Shown in pieces: positions 45,158-51,430 of a stretch of 51,430 nucleotides of DNA. Within the stretch, counting starts at the first letter, position 1; each line of letters starts with the position of its first letter. The notes below the pieces were generated by a model. That model was not told the DNA's origin, searched no databases, and saw nothing but the letters and a program-made list of their open reading frames with translations. The translations under genes were made by a program, and so were the position numbers. The stretch comes from an uncultured Clostridia bacterium (GTDB taxonomy: Bacteria; Bacillota; Clostridia; Oscillospirales; Ruminococcaceae), in contig CAMCPM010000014.1 of the NCBI GenBank assembly GCA_945876755.1, forward strand, positions 1 through 51,430, written 5' to 3'.

Positions 45158-46105
45158 TCACTTTTCACAGCAGGGATTTTCCTGCCGCAATTTTACCTCC
45201 GATTCAAATTCAGCGTGAACGGCTTCAACCTTATCGCGGATATCGAGAAAAATTTCCGCTATCAAAGGGTCAAAATCCTGACCGCTTCCATGCTCTATGA
45301 TATCAAAGCATTTGTCAAGAGGCATAGCGTCCCTGTAACAACGCTTTTCCGAAACAGCGTCAAACACGTCCGCAACTGCCATTATTCTTGCGCACAGCGG
45401 TATTTCATTTCTCTTCAAGCCATCGGGATACCCCTTGCCGTTCCACTTTTCATGATGGTATCTTGCAACCTCAAAAGCCATTTTGCGGTATTCTTCATTA
45501 CCAAGGTTGCGGAAAGTTTCTCTGATAATATTTCCGCCGTTTTCAGCGTGAAGCTTCATTGCGGCATATTCCTCATCGGTAAGCCTGCCCGGCTTTTGCA
45601 GAATAGCGTCCGGAACCGAAATTTTTCCGATATCGTGCATAGGCGCCGATTTGAGCAGATTTGTGATGTAATCTTTAGTCAGCACCTCGCTGTAATAGCC
45701 CCTGTCCCGAAGCTCTTCGGCAATAAGCTGTACATAGCGGCTCGTCCGCTTAATGTGACCTCCCGTACTGTTGTCCCGGTTTTCGATAAGGTTTGCAAAG
45801 CTCATTACCGTTTCGCTGTGCAGACGGGAAAGCTCCCTTAAAGCAGGGTCCTCGGAATTCAAATAAACGCTTATGATAAAAATTGTTACTCCTATACTTG
45901 AAATAAGAGTCTCAGGGAAAATCATCTGTATTCCCGTTACCGTTGCCAGTACCAGAAGATATGTGAATATACCGACTCGTTTGTGACGTTCAATATAATT
46001 CCACCGTTTGAAAAATGCGGCTATGGTCATAATAATGTATATCGCCGCCATAATAAAGCAGGTGTAAACCGATACCCCCCATGGAATAATTTGTAATCGT
46101 ACCAT
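45158..46105 (-). CDS. HD-GYP phosphodiesterase, C-terminal fragment after a frameshift
   Basis: As read, 315 residues. The first 85 hold the last membrane spans, then the HD-GYP domain follows: LLKSAPMHDIGKISVPDAIL (HD motif), RYHHEKWNGKGYPDGL (His-His and GYP) and ADVFDAVSEKRCYRDAM. These are all key residues of active c-di-GMP phosphodiesterases. The start codon at 46105 has no ribosome site and the preceding sequence (NGTITNYSMG in another frame) continues naturally into VSVYTCFIMAA if one G of a G6 run (46075-46080) is removed. The intact product would be 444 residues, a seven- to eight-span HD-GYP protein. Confidence 0.8.
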   Translation of the reverse strand: MVRLQIIPWGVSVYTCFIMAAIYIIMTIAAFFKRWNYIERHKRVGIFTYLLVLATVTGIQMIFPETLISSIGVTIFIISVYLNSEDPALRELSRLHSETVMSFANLIENRDNSTGGHIKRTSRYVQLIAEELRDRGYYSEVLTKDYITNLLKSAPMHDIGKISVPDAILQKPGRLTDEEYAAMKLHAENGGNIIRETFRNLGNEEYRKMAFEVARYHHEKWNGKGYPDGLKRNEIPLCARIMAVADVFDAVSEKRCYRDAMPLDKCFDIIEHGSGQDFDPLIAEIFLDIRDKVEAVHAEFESEVKLRQENPCCEK

Positions 46106-46493
46106 TTATATACTCAAGAGAACCAATATTGCAAATAACTATAAGCAGATTTATTACGAACGGTAAAAAAATAAGAGCTTTATCTCGTTTTCCTTTCGGA
46201 TATGCACCGGTAATAAACAGCATATACAGAAATAACACAAAAATTACAGAGTCAATGCTGATAAGGAAAAGTGCGTGCAGTATCATATTCAGAACAGGCG
46301 GAACAGTATCAAGGTGATTTACCGTGTAAGCAGTTGCACCGTCAAGAAGCACACTTGCGATACCAAGTCCAAGCATTGCGTTAAAAGGTGTTTCATTAAA
46401 TTTGCGGTTATGTTTTTTACACTCTCGCAGATATATGAACGTTATGTACAAAAGCACCAAAAGGCATCCGATTTGCATTTTGCAGTGTTCCAT
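45990..46493 (-). CDS. HD-GYP protein, N-terminal membrane fragment before the frameshift
   Basis: As read, 167 residues, with about five hydrophobic spans beginning MEHCKMQIGCLL. GGGAGAAG lies about 9 nt before ATG 46493, so translation starts here. After YSMGG the frame is lost and reads LHLLYYGGDIH to a stop at 45990. The break is in the G6 tract at 46075-46080. A one-base deletion joins it to the HD-GYP frame and the total, 445 codons including stop, is exact. STAS-like gene lies 62 nt upstream. Confidence 0.75.
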   Translation of the reverse strand: MEHCKMQIGCLLVLLYITFIYLRECKKHNRKFNETPFNAMLGLGIASVLLDGATAYTVNHLDTVPPVLNMILHALFLISIDSVIFVLFLYMLFITGAYPKGKRDKALIFLPFVINLLIVICNIGSLEYINGTITNYSMGGIGLHLLYYGGDIHYYDHSRIFQTVELY

Positions 46494-46555
46494 TATTCTT
46501 CTCCCAATACTTCTCCCATATTTCCATAGATATGCTTAAAAATACAGCTTGCCCC

Positions 46556-46963
46556 TCACATAATGCTTTCCGAAGCAAGCCATTCCTTTGCTTTTTCAAA
46601 ATCATTTATGAAGTTAAGCGCAAAAGCCGCCTGCGTAAGCGCCGATTTGATTTTTCGTTTTGCAGCTCGGTCTGTTCCGACAAAAACCACTCTCGTAAAA
46701 CGCTTTCCGCCGTTAAGAAGCTTTTCTGCAATAGCGGCTATCAGCCTGTCACTGACTTCAGTCTCATCAAGATTTATCGCGATCAGCGACGGCATTGACG
46801 GCTTTTTGAATGTCAAATAATCATTTTCAAGCTTTTCAACAGCTATGTCCGTATAACCGTAAATACCGTCCAGATGCTCAAACCATATTTCGCTGCCGCC
46901 GAAATACATACTGAATGATTTTTTCTTAACGCCCGGAAGCTCTTCTGCCGGAATCATATTCAT
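46556..46963 (-). CDS. STAS/SpoIIAA-like protein
   Basis: A 135-residue cytoplasmic protein that resembles STAS-type anti-sigma-antagonist or SpoIIAA-like folds. It has an N-terminal beta-rich half, a conserved-looking central IAINLDETEVSDRLIAAIAEKL, a beta strand FTRVVFVG and a final helix FEKAKEWLASE, typical of the SpoIIAA-like family. Assignment is by pattern only. AAAGGA lies 9 nt before the ATG. It lies 21 nt after the MCP stop, so it may bind the MCP or the HD-GYP protein. Confidence 0.55.
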   Translation of the reverse strand: MNMIPAEELPGVKKKSFSMYFGGSEIWFEHLDGIYGYTDIAVEKLENDYLTFKKPSMPSLIAINLDETEVSDRLIAAIAEKLLNGGKRFTRVVFVGTDRAAKRKIKSALTQAAFALNFINDFEKAKEWLASESIM

Positions 46964-46984
46964 TACAATACTTCCTTTGAAATG

Positions 46985-48475
46985 TCACTGTGTAAGCTTT
47001 TCAAGTTCAACAGCCATGGTTTTGATATTCTTGACCATTTCACCAAGAGTTTCGGTACCTGCGCTGTTTTCCTCAATAGCCGCAGCCATATGCTGAACGG
47101 CTCCGCAGTTATTTTCAATATTTCCGCTTACGCTGATAAGCTTTTGCGAAACGGTTTCACCGCTTTCTGCAACGCTTGCCATAACGTTGTTCATCTCGGA
47201 AATATTCTTTGAAATTTCACCGTTTGAAACGCTTATCTGTCCTGCGGAAACCTTCATCTGCTCCATACTTTTCATACCCTCACGGGTAAGAACTGCATTT
47301 TTCTCCATAGCGGAAACTGTTCCGGAAATATTGTCCGTGACCTGTGAAATTATTCCGCCGATATCAGCAGCAGCTTCCTTTGTCTGCTCGGAAAGCTTTT
47401 TTATCTCGGAAGCAACAACTGCAAAGCCCTTGCCGTGTTCGCCTGCGTGAGCAGCCTCAACGGAAGCGTTAAGCGCAAGGATATTTGTCTGCATTGAAAT
47501 ATCGGTAATGACATCTGCAATTTCAACGATTTTCTTAGACTGCTCCGAAAGTCTTGAAATTATCTCCTTGCTCTCGTCAGTACCCTTGCATATTTCATTC
47601 ATGCTGGACACCGCAAGAGACATATTTCTGTCGTTGTCTGCGGTAATTTCATCCGCACGCTTGGTAAGTTCCGCAATTTTTCCGCTCATTTCCGAAAGAT
47701 TTTTCAGATTTTCGGAAATAACGTTCATATTTTCCTCAACAGATTTAATGTGATCAAAATTTTCCTCACTGTCGCTCATAACATTTTCCGATTCGTCAGC
47801 AATACTGCGGTTAGCCTCTGCGGAAGCCGCGGAAATTTTATCAAGCTCAGTAACAGTCTCAAGAAGCTTGTGCGACATTTCAAGAGATTTTTCACGCATG
47901 ATTCTCTGCTGCTCCGCACCCATAAGGCTTCCGAGCATTGAAGCGGTACGTTTGCAAAGCATGGTAAAGATAGCAGATACCGCAAACAGCACCATTGCCC
48001 TCGGAAGAATTCCAAACAGTAATGCTTCACTTGCTGTCTCAAAGTTATCGTCTGATACAAAATTGAGTTTAAACGCTGCAAATTGTCCGATAGAAACGCC
48101 GATGATCGTAAACAATGTTACAATATTATTCAGCTTGCTCGAGAAATACAGGCTTGCAATTGCTATCGGATAAACATACAGCAATACAGCATGATATGAT
48201 AATGTTACCGTAATAATAACGGTAAAGATAACAGCGCAAAAAACTATTACATATTTCAGCCAACCGCCGTCAGCTTTCAATATATTTGTCAGCAGCGTAG
48301 GAATTAAAAGCAGAACTGTTCCAATGATAAAAGCGGTTATCATCGTACCAATTTCGACAACAAAAATTCCGATAAAATCCAGAATCAGCACTGCCGCAAA
48401 AACGATAACAGTTATCCGCATTACTTTTGCCGCCGCAAGATTTGCACTTTTTTCATTTTCTTTTAAAAGTTCCAT
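46985..48475 (-). CDS. methyl-accepting chemotaxis protein without extracellular sensor domain
   Basis: A 496-residue MCP. Hydrophobic residues about 20-190 form several spans with no large extracellular domain, so the signal is probably perceived in or at the membrane. The rest is the coiled-coil signalling domain with the conserved hairpin tip [41 protein letters not shown] 48475 has AAAGGAT about 11 nt upstream; the earlier in-frame codons overlap the ribosome site. It heads an operon with STAS-like, HD-GYP, lipoprotein, DUF2975-like and cupin genes. No cheA, cheW or flagellar gene is near, so its output is unknown. Confidence 0.9.
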   Translation of the reverse strand: MELLKENEKSANLAAAKVMRITVIVFAAVLILDFIGIFVVEIGTMITAFIIGTVLLLIPTLLTNILKADGGWLKYVIVFCAVIFTVIITVTLSYHAVLLYVYPIAIASLYFSSKLNNIVTLFTIIGVSIGQFAAFKLNFVSDDNFETASEALLFGILPRAMVLFAVSAIFTMLCKRTASMLGSLMGAEQQRIMREKSLEMSHKLLETVTELDKISAASAEANRSIADESENVMSDSEENFDHIKSVEENMNVISENLKNLSEMSGKIAELTKRADEITADNDRNMSLAVSSMNEICKGTDESKEIISRLSEQSKKIVEIADVITDISMQTNILALNASVEAAHAGEHGKGFAVVASEIKKLSEQTKEAAADIGGIISQVTDNISGTVSAMEKNAVLTREGMKSMEQMKVSAGQISVSNGEISKNISEMNNVMASVAESGETVSQKLISVSGNIENNCGAVQHMAAAIEENSAGTETLGEMVKNIKTMAVELEKLTQ

Positions 48476-48560
48476 ATGTATTACCATCCTTTCTAAATTC
48501 ATCTGTATTTTCAGTAAAGTAACAACCTTGACAATATTCTAAATCAAACGTTTTATATCA

Positions 48561-48597
48561 TTTGATTTATTATATCAAACAACGCGCATTTTGTCAA
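48561..48597 (-). promoter_or_regulatory. perfect MCP promoter with TTTGAT/ATCAAA inverted repeats
   Basis: On the minus strand TTGACA (48592-48597) and TATAAT (48569-48574) are 17 bp apart. TTTGAT (48561-48566) and ATCAAA (48574-48579) flank the -10 as an inverted repeat with a 7-nt centre, and a further ATCAAA is at 48543-48548. This is operator-like; the binding factor is unknown. Confidence 0.7.
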
Positions 48598-48629
48598 GAC
48601 CTGCCATGATTCATTTGTAAAAACAGCAA

Positions 48630-48672
48630 AATAAAAAAACGGCATTACAGTATACCTGCCGTAACGCCGTTT
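48630..48672 (-). terminator. terminator after the DUF4190-like gene
   Basis: A 12-bp stem with one mismatch (48637-48648 with 48661-48672) followed on the minus strand by TTTTTTTATTTT. Confidence 0.88.
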
Positions 48673-48684
48673 CGGTTTGTTTAT

Positions 48685-49170
48685 TTACTTTCTGAAAAGC
48701 ATCATAACAGCGCCCTCGAACCACTGCGGGAACTGTTCGCTGTACATCTCATAAAGCTGCTCATATTCCTCAGGAGAATATTGCTTAATAAATTCCATGA
48801 CTTCAGCACCGTTGGTAAGAAGCATTGCTACCACAAAAATCAGAAGTGCAATAGGAATAAGCAAACCAAGTGAAGATGTAATGATACCTGCCGTAGACAA
48901 GCCCTTTCCTACCGGAAGATGCTTACACTTGAACACAATACCCAGAATAAGTCCTATGATAGGAACAAGGAAAAGTACGGGCAGTGCAAACATAAGTATA
49001 CCCATAACAATTGAAACAATGCCAAGAACGAGCGAAGCAACAGCCATTCCGGTTGACGGCTGCTGATAAGGCGCTGCATAGCCCTGCGGAGCACAGTATC
49101 CCTGCTGCGGAATATTCTGCGCATTGTATGTATAATTCTGCTGATTATAAGGCTGGTTGTAAGGGTTCAT
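48685..49170 (-). CDS. DUF4190-like small membrane protein
   Basis: A 161-residue membrane protein with a Tyr/Gln/Asn/Pro-rich N-terminus (MNPYNQPYNQQNYTYNAQ) and two spans at about 45-75 and 95-120. MAVASLVLGIVSIVMGILMFALP and GKGLSTAGIITSSLGLLIPIAL are typical of DUF4190, a family of unknown function widespread in Gram-positives. ATG 49170 is inside the end of the preceding gene; the ribosome site is weak. The tail is acidic and aromatic. It is probably translated from the same message as the anti-sigma-like protein. Confidence 0.75.
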   Translation of the reverse strand: MNPYNQPYNQQNYTYNAQNIPQQGYCAPQGYAAPYQQPSTGMAVASLVLGIVSIVMGILMFALPVLFLVPIIGLILGIVFKCKHLPVGKGLSTAGIITSSLGLLIPIALLIFVVAMLLTNGAEVMEFIKQYSPEEYEQLYEMYSEQFPQWFEGAVMMLFRK

Positions 49171-50638
49171 ATCCGTTACCCACATTCATAGAAGTCTGCA
49201 CAACTCCGTCTGCGGCAGCATAAACGGGAGTACCCTCCGGTACCGCAAAATCAATGCCGTTGTGAAAATCCTCCGCACCGTCTGCCGTGCGTTCACCGTA
49301 AGGCTCGGATATTTTCCCCTCAACAGGATATTTCAGAAGCTTTGAGGACTGCAAACTTAAGTGCTGCCTGCTTCTTTCCTGTTCTCTTTTTGAGCATTCG
49401 TTAATTTCACTTATATAAGTCCAAAGCTCGTCGGGAGTGCAGTTTGCCACAACAAGTATCTCAAAGTCCTCAATGCTGATGTAAAAACGGTAAAAGGACA
49501 TATCGCCGTCGATTTTAAAGCGTGCAAGCCCGTCAAGCTTATCCCTCGTCAGTTCGTCAAGGCTGACGAGAGGCATAGCGTGTTCCTCGTTGTAATCCTC
49601 TTCTTCAACGTTGTATTTGCGATAATATGCATTAATATTCCTCTTTATCTCATAATTTTCCATACAGCAGTATTCAATAAGGACCTCATGATATTGCATT
49701 TCGCCATTTTTACAAAATGTAGTATAGCTGCGCTCTGAAAATTCCATATCGCCTATGCGTTCAAGCTGCGGAATATACCCTGCAAACGGCTCTATCTCAT
49801 TTGCCTCTGCAAGAGTCACCGCCCTGCTTTCCGTCCTGCACTCGGTACCCTTTAAAAGGTCAAAGCTATCCGCAGAAAAGCCGCTTAAAATCAACCTGTC
49901 GATAACACCGATTGCCTCTTCATATGTCATATTGACCATATAGAGAGTATAATATTTTCCGTCCGATTTAAAATATGCGCCAAGTGTCTTTTTCTCGGAT
50001 TTATTGGTCATGTCGCAGCCGTAAATGTCAACACCCATTCGCTGAACAGGCTCAAGTCCCTTAAACGTAAACAAAAAACACTTGCTGTTTACTACAATAT
50101 TCATATACTTTGAATCATCTTTTACGTCATAGCTGTCAACGAAGTCCAATCTGACATTTAAGGGTACATTATTTTCATCAACGCAAACCGAGCCGTAAAC
50201 ATTCGGGAACTCGCTTACGTCAAAAGGAATAATGCTTTCAAGATACGTCTCGTCAAATTCGAAATAATCATCGGTAAAATCGCAATCCTCATTTACTTGT
50301 TCAAATTCATCGCTGTTGAAATATACACTGTAATCAAAATTCTCGTCATAATCAACGGGAATATTCTCCTTGAAAACAGCCTCGGGAAACACATCTCCAA
50401 CCGGCTCAAAATCACTTAAAACAGTCTCCATTGTGATGACCTGCAAATCGTCAAGCCTTTCAGAACCGTCTCCAGAAAGCATTCCGCCTATAAACACAGT
50501 CAGCGCAACAGCAGCCGCTGCCGTAACAAACCATACTGAAATATGCCTATTTTTGTTATGAAGCTTCTGCTCGAAAAGCTCACCTATGTATCGTTCATCC
50601 GCAAGCGAAACCATACGTTCAATTTCTCTTTTTGTCAT
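49145..50638 (-). CDS. anti-sigma-like membrane protein with truncated M23 (LytM) domain
   Basis: A 497-residue protein translated from an ATGA overlap with the ECF sigma gene, the usual position of an anti-sigma factor. A cytoplasmic N-terminus of about 35 residues and one span at about 35-52 precede a long acidic extracytoplasmic region. The C-terminus (about 450-490) starts as an M23 peptidase: SEPYGERTADGAEDFHNGIDFAVPEGTPVYAAADGVV. That holds the first metal His and Asp, but the frame stops about 13 residues later, and the second HxH zinc motif is missing. The domain is therefore incomplete. It could bind but not cut peptidoglycan, or be a deletion product. The DUF4190-like gene overlaps its end by 26 nt. 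Confidence 0.7.
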   Translation of the reverse strand: MTKREIERMVSLADERYIGELFEQKLHNKNRHISVWFVTAAAAVALTVFIGGMLSGDGSERLDDLQVITMETVLSDFEPVGDVFPEAVFKENIPVDYDENFDYSVYFNSDEFEQVNEDCDFTDDYFEFDETYLESIIPFDVSEFPNVYGSVCVDENNVPLNVRLDFVDSYDVKDDSKYMNIVVNSKCFLFTFKGLEPVQRMGVDIYGCDMTNKSEKKTLGAYFKSDGKYYTLYMVNMTYEEAIGVIDRLILSGFSADSFDLLKGTECRTESRAVTLAEANEIEPFAGYIPQLERIGDMEFSERSYTTFCKNGEMQYHEVLIEYCCMENYEIKRNINAYYRKYNVEEEDYNEEHAMPLVSLDELTRDKLDGLARFKIDGDMSFYRFYISIEDFEILVVANCTPDELWTYISEINECSKREQERSRQHLSLQSSKLLKYPVEGKISEPYGERTADGAEDFHNGIDFAVPEGTPVYAAADGVVQTSMNVGNGYEPLQPAL

Positions 50639-51189
50639 TGTTTTACTCCTTTCTCTTCAAGGTACTTTTTCAGCTTTTTCCTTGTGCGGAACAGCATTGA
50701 TTCTGTCTTACTCCTGCTTATTCCGCACCGTTCGGCAATATCGTTTACGGACGAAAAATACCAGTATCTAAGCATAAAAACTTTGCGGCTTTCATCATTG
50801 AGCGTTTCAAGAAAACCGTTGATGATCTCCGCAAGCTCGTTATCGCCGTACCGCAAACCGTCGCCCTCATCGGAAGCGCATTCCGCAAGCTCTTCAAGCG
50901 ATACCGTAACATTCGGATTTCGCTTTTCGGCGTTAAGAAAACGGTATTTTTTCAAAGCCTGATTTCGTGCAATTTTCAGCAGAAACGCCTTGAAATTCAT
51001 CGGTCTCTGGGGCGGTATCACCGACCACACCGACATATATGTATCATTTTCACATTCCTCTGCGTCCGACTCATTCCGCAGGATGTGCATTATCATGCCC
51101 AGCACAAACCGTCCGTACTTGCGCTTGGTTTCGCAAATTGCTTCCTCGGAGCGTTCAAAAAACAGCGAAATAATGCCGCTGTCCTCCAT
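50635..51189 (-). CDS. ECF-type RNA polymerase sigma factor
   Basis: A 184-residue extracytoplasmic-function sigma factor. Region 2 runs from about 15 to 85 (DAEECENDTYMSVWSVIPPQRP), region 4 has the helix-turn-helix NDIAERCGISRSKTESMLFRTRKKL. ATG 51189 is chosen because GGGGGGAA precedes it; the open frame continues upstream without support. It overlaps the anti-sigma-like gene by 4 bp, so both are co-translated. A TGAAAC lies upstream at about 51222-51227 and could be an ECF -35, but no matching -10 was found, so autoregulation is unproven. The predicted signal is cell-envelope stress. Confidence 0.9.
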   Translation of the reverse strand: MEDSGIISLFFERSEEAICETKRKYGRFVLGMIMHILRNESDAEECENDTYMSVWSVIPPQRPMNFKAFLLKIARNQALKKYRFLNAEKRNPNVTVSLEELAECASDEGDGLRYGDNELAEIINGFLETLNDESRKVFMLRYWYFSSVNDIAERCGISRSKTESMLFRTRKKLKKYLEEKGVKQ

Positions 51190-51296
51190 ATACTTCCCCC
51201 CTTTAACTTTTTTCAACCGGTTTCACTTAATAAGTACCTTTTTGAAAGAAAAATCTTGCATTTTACAGAAAAAATATAAAAACTGCCAACATGAAA

Positions 51297-51327
51297 CGAC
51301 CCGAAAAGAAACACTCCTTCCGGGCCG
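51297..51327 (-). terminator. possible terminator after the Gln/Asn-rich gene
   Basis: CGACCCG (51297-51303) pairs with CGGGCCG (51321-51327), one wobble. The minus-strand T tract is short. Confidence 0.45.
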
Positions 51328-51356
51328 CTTTCGATTATTTGATCCCGATCCAGACG

Positions 51357-51430
51357 TTATCTGTTCTGATTGTTGTTCTGCTGGTTGTTATTCTGCTGTC
51401 TGTTGTTCTGCTGGTTGTTATTCTGCTGTC
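51357..51430 (-). CDS. C-terminal end of a Gln/Asn-rich protein, cut by the window edge
   Basis: On the minus strand the only suitable frame gives 23 residues of Gln, Asn and Arg with units QQNNNQQNNR, then a stop at 51357-51359. The 5' part lies outside the window. Such Q/N tracts are disordered or adhesive tails; the protein family cannot be told. A hairpin follows the stop. Confidence 0.6.
   Translation of the reverse strand, partial: QQNNNQQNNRQQNNNQQNNNQNR
51371..51430. repeat. tandem 30-bp repeat
   Basis: Two exact copies of a 30-bp unit (51371-51400 and 51401-51430) that encode a ten-residue Q/N-rich repeat on the minus strand. The array may continue beyond the window and is prone to copy-number change. 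Confidence 0.9.

Noticed and set aside
45098-45841. Open frame of 247 codons on the plus strand
   Set aside because: It is antisense to the HD-GYP domain and the lipoprotein start, with no ribosome site or motif.

Overview
The window reads as chromosome of a low-to-mid GC, anaerobic, spore-forming Clostridia-type Firmicute, most likely Ruminococcus or a close Oscillospiraceae relative. The evidence is a sigma-K-type sporulation factor, a rubrerythrin for oxidative stress, glycan-degrading enzymes (a GH2 beta-mannosidase and a GH5 endoglucanase-like lipoprotein), strong GGAGG/AAAGGAG ribosome sites and consensus sigma-A promoters. No rRNA or tRNA gene, CRISPR array, phage gene or transposase was recognised. 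The species is an inference.

Layout. 1-3.3 kb: beta-mannosidase plus an HD-domain hydrolase. 3.3-8.3 kb: a signalling cluster with a divergent Hpt protein, a stand-alone CheY-like receiver, a protein that joins MshEN-like repeats to a CheX-like domain, and a membrane GGDEF-EAL protein. 8.3-12.7 kb: rubrerythrin, a ClpC-type ATPase, a 45-residue Cys-rich membrane peptide and sigma-K. 12.9-15.3 kb: AzlC/AzlD, an FNT channel and a polysaccharide deacetylase. 15.5-22.7 kb: two lipoproteins and a YesM/YesN two-component pair. 22.8-29.5 kb: the phosphate regulon pstSCAB-phoU-phoP-phoR behind a Pho-box-like promoter. 29.5-37.1 kb: a divergent methionyl-tRNA synthetase, an unknown protein, a two-domain PPK2, an unknown membrane protein and purA. 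37.3-38.5 kb: GH5 endoglucanase. 38.6-43.1 kb: thiamine genes thiC (TPP riboswitch) and thiWMED (second structured leader). 43.1-48.6 kb: an apparent six-gene operon of MCP, STAS-like, HD-GYP (split by a frameshift), lipoprotein, DUF2975-like and cupin genes. 48.6-51.4 kb: a DUF4190-like membrane protein, an anti-sigma-like protein ending in a truncated M23 domain, an ECF sigma factor, and the 3' end of a Gln/Asn-rich gene.

How the genes work together. Phosphate uptake (Pst) and its PhoP/PhoR control form one unit, with a polyphosphate-dependent kinase nearby. Thiamine genes make HMP-P de novo (ThiC) but salvage the thiazole (ThiW, ThiM), then join the two halves (ThiE, ThiD). Two separate loci carry chemotaxis-derived and c-di-GMP-related parts without any flagellar gene, which suggests these modules control something other than swimming.

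Most unusual points: the Hpt/CheY/MshEN-CheX/GGDEF-EAL cluster; a 102-bp palindromic MITE-like repeat in two inverted copies 98/102 identical, one apparently inserted in the purA terminator loop; a G6-tract frameshift splitting the HD-GYP gene; a structured thiW leader with mutually exclusive hairpins; and a truncated sigma-linked M23 protein.
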